Shown here one piece after another: positions 13,987 to 15,887 of a stretch of DNA of 15,887 bases. The position numbers and the translations under genes were made by a program. This stretch comes from Lachnospiraceae bacterium UBA3638. GTDB taxonomy: Bacteria > Bacillota > Clostridia > Lachnospirales > Lachnospiraceae. The notes beneath the pieces were generated by a model, which ran no database searches, was not told where the DNA came from, and saw only the letters and a list, made by a program, of their open reading frames with translations. How positions within the stretch are numbered: position 1 is the stretch's first letter; every line of letters begins with the position of its first letter. Where the stretch lies: positions 1 through 15,887 of the forward strand of contig DFKT01000057.1 of assembly GCA_002373595.1 (NCBI GenBank). Reading direction: 5' to 3'.

Positions 13987-15078
13987 TCAGATCAGTTTTT
14001 CAACCGTGAGGGTCGATTCCTTGGAGAGGTCCAAATACTTATTTCCGACCTGTACCACGGGTCTTGAGTATCTGAGGGGATTGATCATGATGATCGTTCC
14101 TATCCTTCCGTCCGAGAGGACGCACCTGTTCTGGACATAAGTATATGTTACATTTTTGAGGAAGGTCAGGACCATATCGGGATCGTATTTCTCGAGTCCC
14201 TCCTCTTCGAATATCTCGACTGCCCTGAAAGGACACATTGCTTCTCTGTAGGGTCTGGCACTCGTCATGGCATCGTAGGAATCCGTCAGCGCAACGAGTC
14301 TTGCGTACTTGTCGATCTTGTCGCCGCTGATACCGAAAGGATATCCCGAGCCGTCGAATCTCTCGTGGTGCATGAGAGCGGCATTGGCGATGGCGGGATC
14401 CAGTCCGTGATTGTCTATGATCTCGCGCCCGTCTTCAGCGTGGCGCTGTACGATATCTCTTTCGTCCGGCGTGATCACGTCGGTCTTTTCGAGGATCTCA
14501 TGAGGTACTTTGAGCTTTCCTATATCGAAAAAGAGTCCGCATTCCATGGCAAGTTCTTTCTCGTTCTCACTCCAGCCGAGCCAGCCGGCTACGATGTAAT
14601 TGAGGAGAGAGACATTCATGCAGTGAGCGAAAGTGGAATCGTCATAATCACGCATGACATGGAGCATCTCGAGTACTGAACCGGTGGAACCGGCTTTTTT
14701 GATCATATCAAGGGGACCTTTGATGAGTTCTGCGGGGTCGGCGGTCACATTCTTGCCGACCATCTCGCTTAAGGCAAATGAAAAAGAAGAGATCTGATTG
14801 TCGAATTCTTCCTTAAACTCGACGAATCTCTCGGAACTGCGCATCTGCTCCATATACGAAGGACCTTCCGGCGCATTGTAATCCGGATCGGTTATGGCCG
14901 GTGCTTCAGTTTTCTTATCCTCGACATTGACCGTCAGGATGCCGTAAAGCTCAAGTCTTGCTATAAGAGTGGCAGTCAGCTCCGTTCCCTTGGAAAGGAT
15001 GGTCCTGTTATCGTAACTGATGACGTCCGAAGCTACGATCATGCCGGGGGTCAGTTTTGCTGCAGATACTTTTTTCAA
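13987..15078 (-). CDS. HD-GYP domain protein, cyclic-di-GMP phosphodiesterase family, degenerate HD
   Basis: A 363-residue cytosolic protein. Residues 1-55 form a small N-terminal domain often found before HD-GYP. An Asp/Pro-rich linker and a helical segment lead to the HD-GYP domain (about 135-315). His152 (AHCMNV), His213 (QRHAEDG), His237-His238 with the HHERFDGSGYP signature, and Asp266 are all present. The family's LHDIGK reads FFDIGK: the histidine of the HD pair is Phe184, while Asp185 remains. Loss of that metal ligand should weaken or alter hydrolysis of cyclic di-GMP, so this may be a low-activity or binding-only member. Translation starts at TTG, with GGGGAGGG 8 nt upstream; no in-frame ATG is better. 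It is a single gene, divergent from secA. Confidence 0.88.
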   Translation of the reverse strand: MKKVSAAKLTPGMIVASDVISYDNRTILSKGTELTATLIARLELYGILTVNVEDKKTEAPAITDPDYNAPEGPSYMEQMRSSERFVEFKEEFDNQISSFSFALSEMVGKNVTADPAELIKGPLDMIKKAGSTGSVLEMLHVMRDYDDSTFAHCMNVSLLNYIVAGWLGWSENEKELAMECGLFFDIGKLKVPHEILEKTDVITPDERDIVQRHAEDGREIIDNHGLDPAIANAALMHHERFDGSGYPFGISGDKIDKYARLVALTDSYDAMTSARPYREAMCPFRAVEIFEEEGLEKYDPDMVLTFLKNVTYTYVQNRCVLSDGRIGTIIMINPLRYSRPVVQVGNKYLDLSKESTLTVEKLI

Positions 15079-15095
15079 TGAAGTTGCCCTCCCCG

Positions 15096-15131
15096 ATAAT
15101 GTATTTTATCATACAAAAGTGAAAAAAAGAA
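15096..15131 (-). promoter_or_regulatory. Candidate HD-GYP gene promoter with overlapping palindrome
   Basis: On the minus strand, TAAAAT (15108-15103) is a good -10; the matching -35 TTCTTT (15131-15126) is weak. The -10 lies within an inverted repeat TGTAT-N6-ATACA (15100-15115), a possible operator for a repressor. Confidence 0.4.
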
Positions 15132-15144
15132 ACTTTTTATTTCA

Positions 15145-15173
15145 TTGAAAGATAGGGCTCTTTTTGGTAAAAT
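15145..15173 (+). promoter_or_regulatory. secA promoter
   Basis: TTGAAA (15145-15150), a 17-bp spacer and TAAAAT (15168-15173). Initiation is predicted near 15180, giving a leader of about 46 nt. Confidence 0.65.
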
Positions 15174-15225
15174 AAGTTGGTTTGTTGGGCGCAGACCTTA
15201 ACTTATATTTGCATAGGAATGGATC

Positions 15226-15887
15226 ATGAAATTACACGAAAAAATATTCGGAACACACAGTGAGAGAGAGTTAAAGAGGATCATCCCTCTTGTAGACAAG
15301 ATCGAGTCGCTTCGCCCTCAGATGCTTGAGCTTTCGGACGAGGAACTTAAGGGCAAGACCGCTGAGTTTAAGGACAGATTGGCCAGGGGAGAGACTCTGG
15401 ATGACCTCCTTCCCGAGGCATATGCGGTCGTCAGAGAGGCTGCACACAGAGTATTTGACTTGAAGCATGATCCCGAGAATGGCATGGAGAACGGAATGGA
15501 ACATTTCCGCGTCCAGTTGATCGGCGGAATCATCCTTCATCAGGGCCGTATCGCCGAGATGAAGACCGGTGAAGGAAAGACTCTCGTATCGACCTGTCCC
15601 GCGTACCTCAATGCCCTTGAGGGAAAGGGAGTCCATGTCGTCACGGTAAACGATTACCTCGCAAAGCGTGATGCAGACTGGATGGGCAGGATCCACAGAT
15701 TCCTGGGACTTACCGTAGGTGTCGTACTCAACAGCATGACTCCCGAGGAGCGCCAGGAGGCTTATAACTGCGATATTACCTATGTCACGAACAATGAGCT
15801 CGGATTCGACTACCTCCGTGACAATATGGTCATCTATAAGGAACAGCTCGTATTAAGGGGCCTTCACTACTGCATCATCGACGAGGT
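15226..15887 (+). CDS. secA: SecA preprotein translocase ATPase, 3' end outside the window
   Basis: The first 220 residues of SecA, the motor that drives secretory proteins through SecYEG at the cytoplasmic membrane. The N-terminus [19 protein letters not shown] is typical of Firmicutes. Walker A is MKTGEGKT (112-119), followed by [16 protein letters not shown] and GFDYLRDNM; the last full residues, IIDE (217-220), are Walker B. AGGA lies 7 nt before the ATG. The frame is open to the window end, so the gene is cut by the window and not by mutation. Between RVF and GMEHF (about residues 78-90) there are roughly a dozen extra residues compared with the usual RVLGMRHF, including a tandem NGME-NGME. 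Confidence 0.96.
   Translation, partial: MKLHEKIFGTHSERELKRIIPLVDKIESLRPQMLELSDEELKGKTAEFKDRLARGETLDDLLPEAYAVVREAAHRVFDLKHDPENGMENGMEHFRVQLIGGIILHQGRIAEMKTGEGKTLVSTCPAYLNALEGKGVHVVTVNDYLAKRDADWMGRIHRFLGLTVGVVLNSMTPEERQEAYNCDITYVTNNELGFDYLRDNMVIYKEQLVLRGLHYCIIDE

Overview
This window looks like chromosomal DNA of an anaerobic, fermentative Firmicute, most likely a Lachnospiraceae-type clostridium. The reasons are a phosphate butyryltransferase/butyrate kinase pair, a uronate (pectin-sugar) catabolic gene set, a cysteine-rich small-domain protein of a type common in Clostridia, a VanS-like histidine kinase of clostridial style, strong AGGAGG-type ribosome sites and classical TTGACA/TATAAT promoters. 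The genus is inference; no rRNA or taxonomic marker other than partial secA is present.

Layout. Bases 1-74 are the 3' end of a group II intron (domain V and domain VI), apparently of class IIC; the rest lies to the left of the window. Two minus-strand genes follow (HAD phosphatase 84-746; PlsC-like acyltransferase 749-1564). Divergent from them is a two-component system (response regulator 1695-2393; histidine kinase 2422-4716) closed by a bidirectional terminator. Bases 4760-5365 hold three small genes: a convergent 52-residue ORF, a cysteine-rich protein that looks leaderless, and a translationally coupled 64-residue protein of unknown role.

Bases 5391-13977 form a metabolic block in three transcription units: uxaC; ptb-buk-lipoprotein; and uxaB-uxaA-TIM barrel protein. 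UxaC, UxaB and UxaA together convert D-galacturonate through tagaturonate and altronate to 2-keto-3-deoxygluconate. Ptb and Buk turn butyryl-CoA into butyrate plus ATP. The KDG kinase, aldolase, sugar transporter and the mannonate branch are not here. The ptb promoter carries one Rex-like palindrome and the uxaB promoter carries two, exactly 20 bp apart. This suggests that one NADH/NAD+-sensing repressor tunes both the NADH-consuming uronate step and butyrate formation.

The right end holds a minus-strand HD-GYP protein whose signature HD has become FD, and the divergent start of secA, cut by the window edge. No stretch above 300 bases lacks a gene. No tRNA, rRNA, CRISPR array or insertion sequence was seen.
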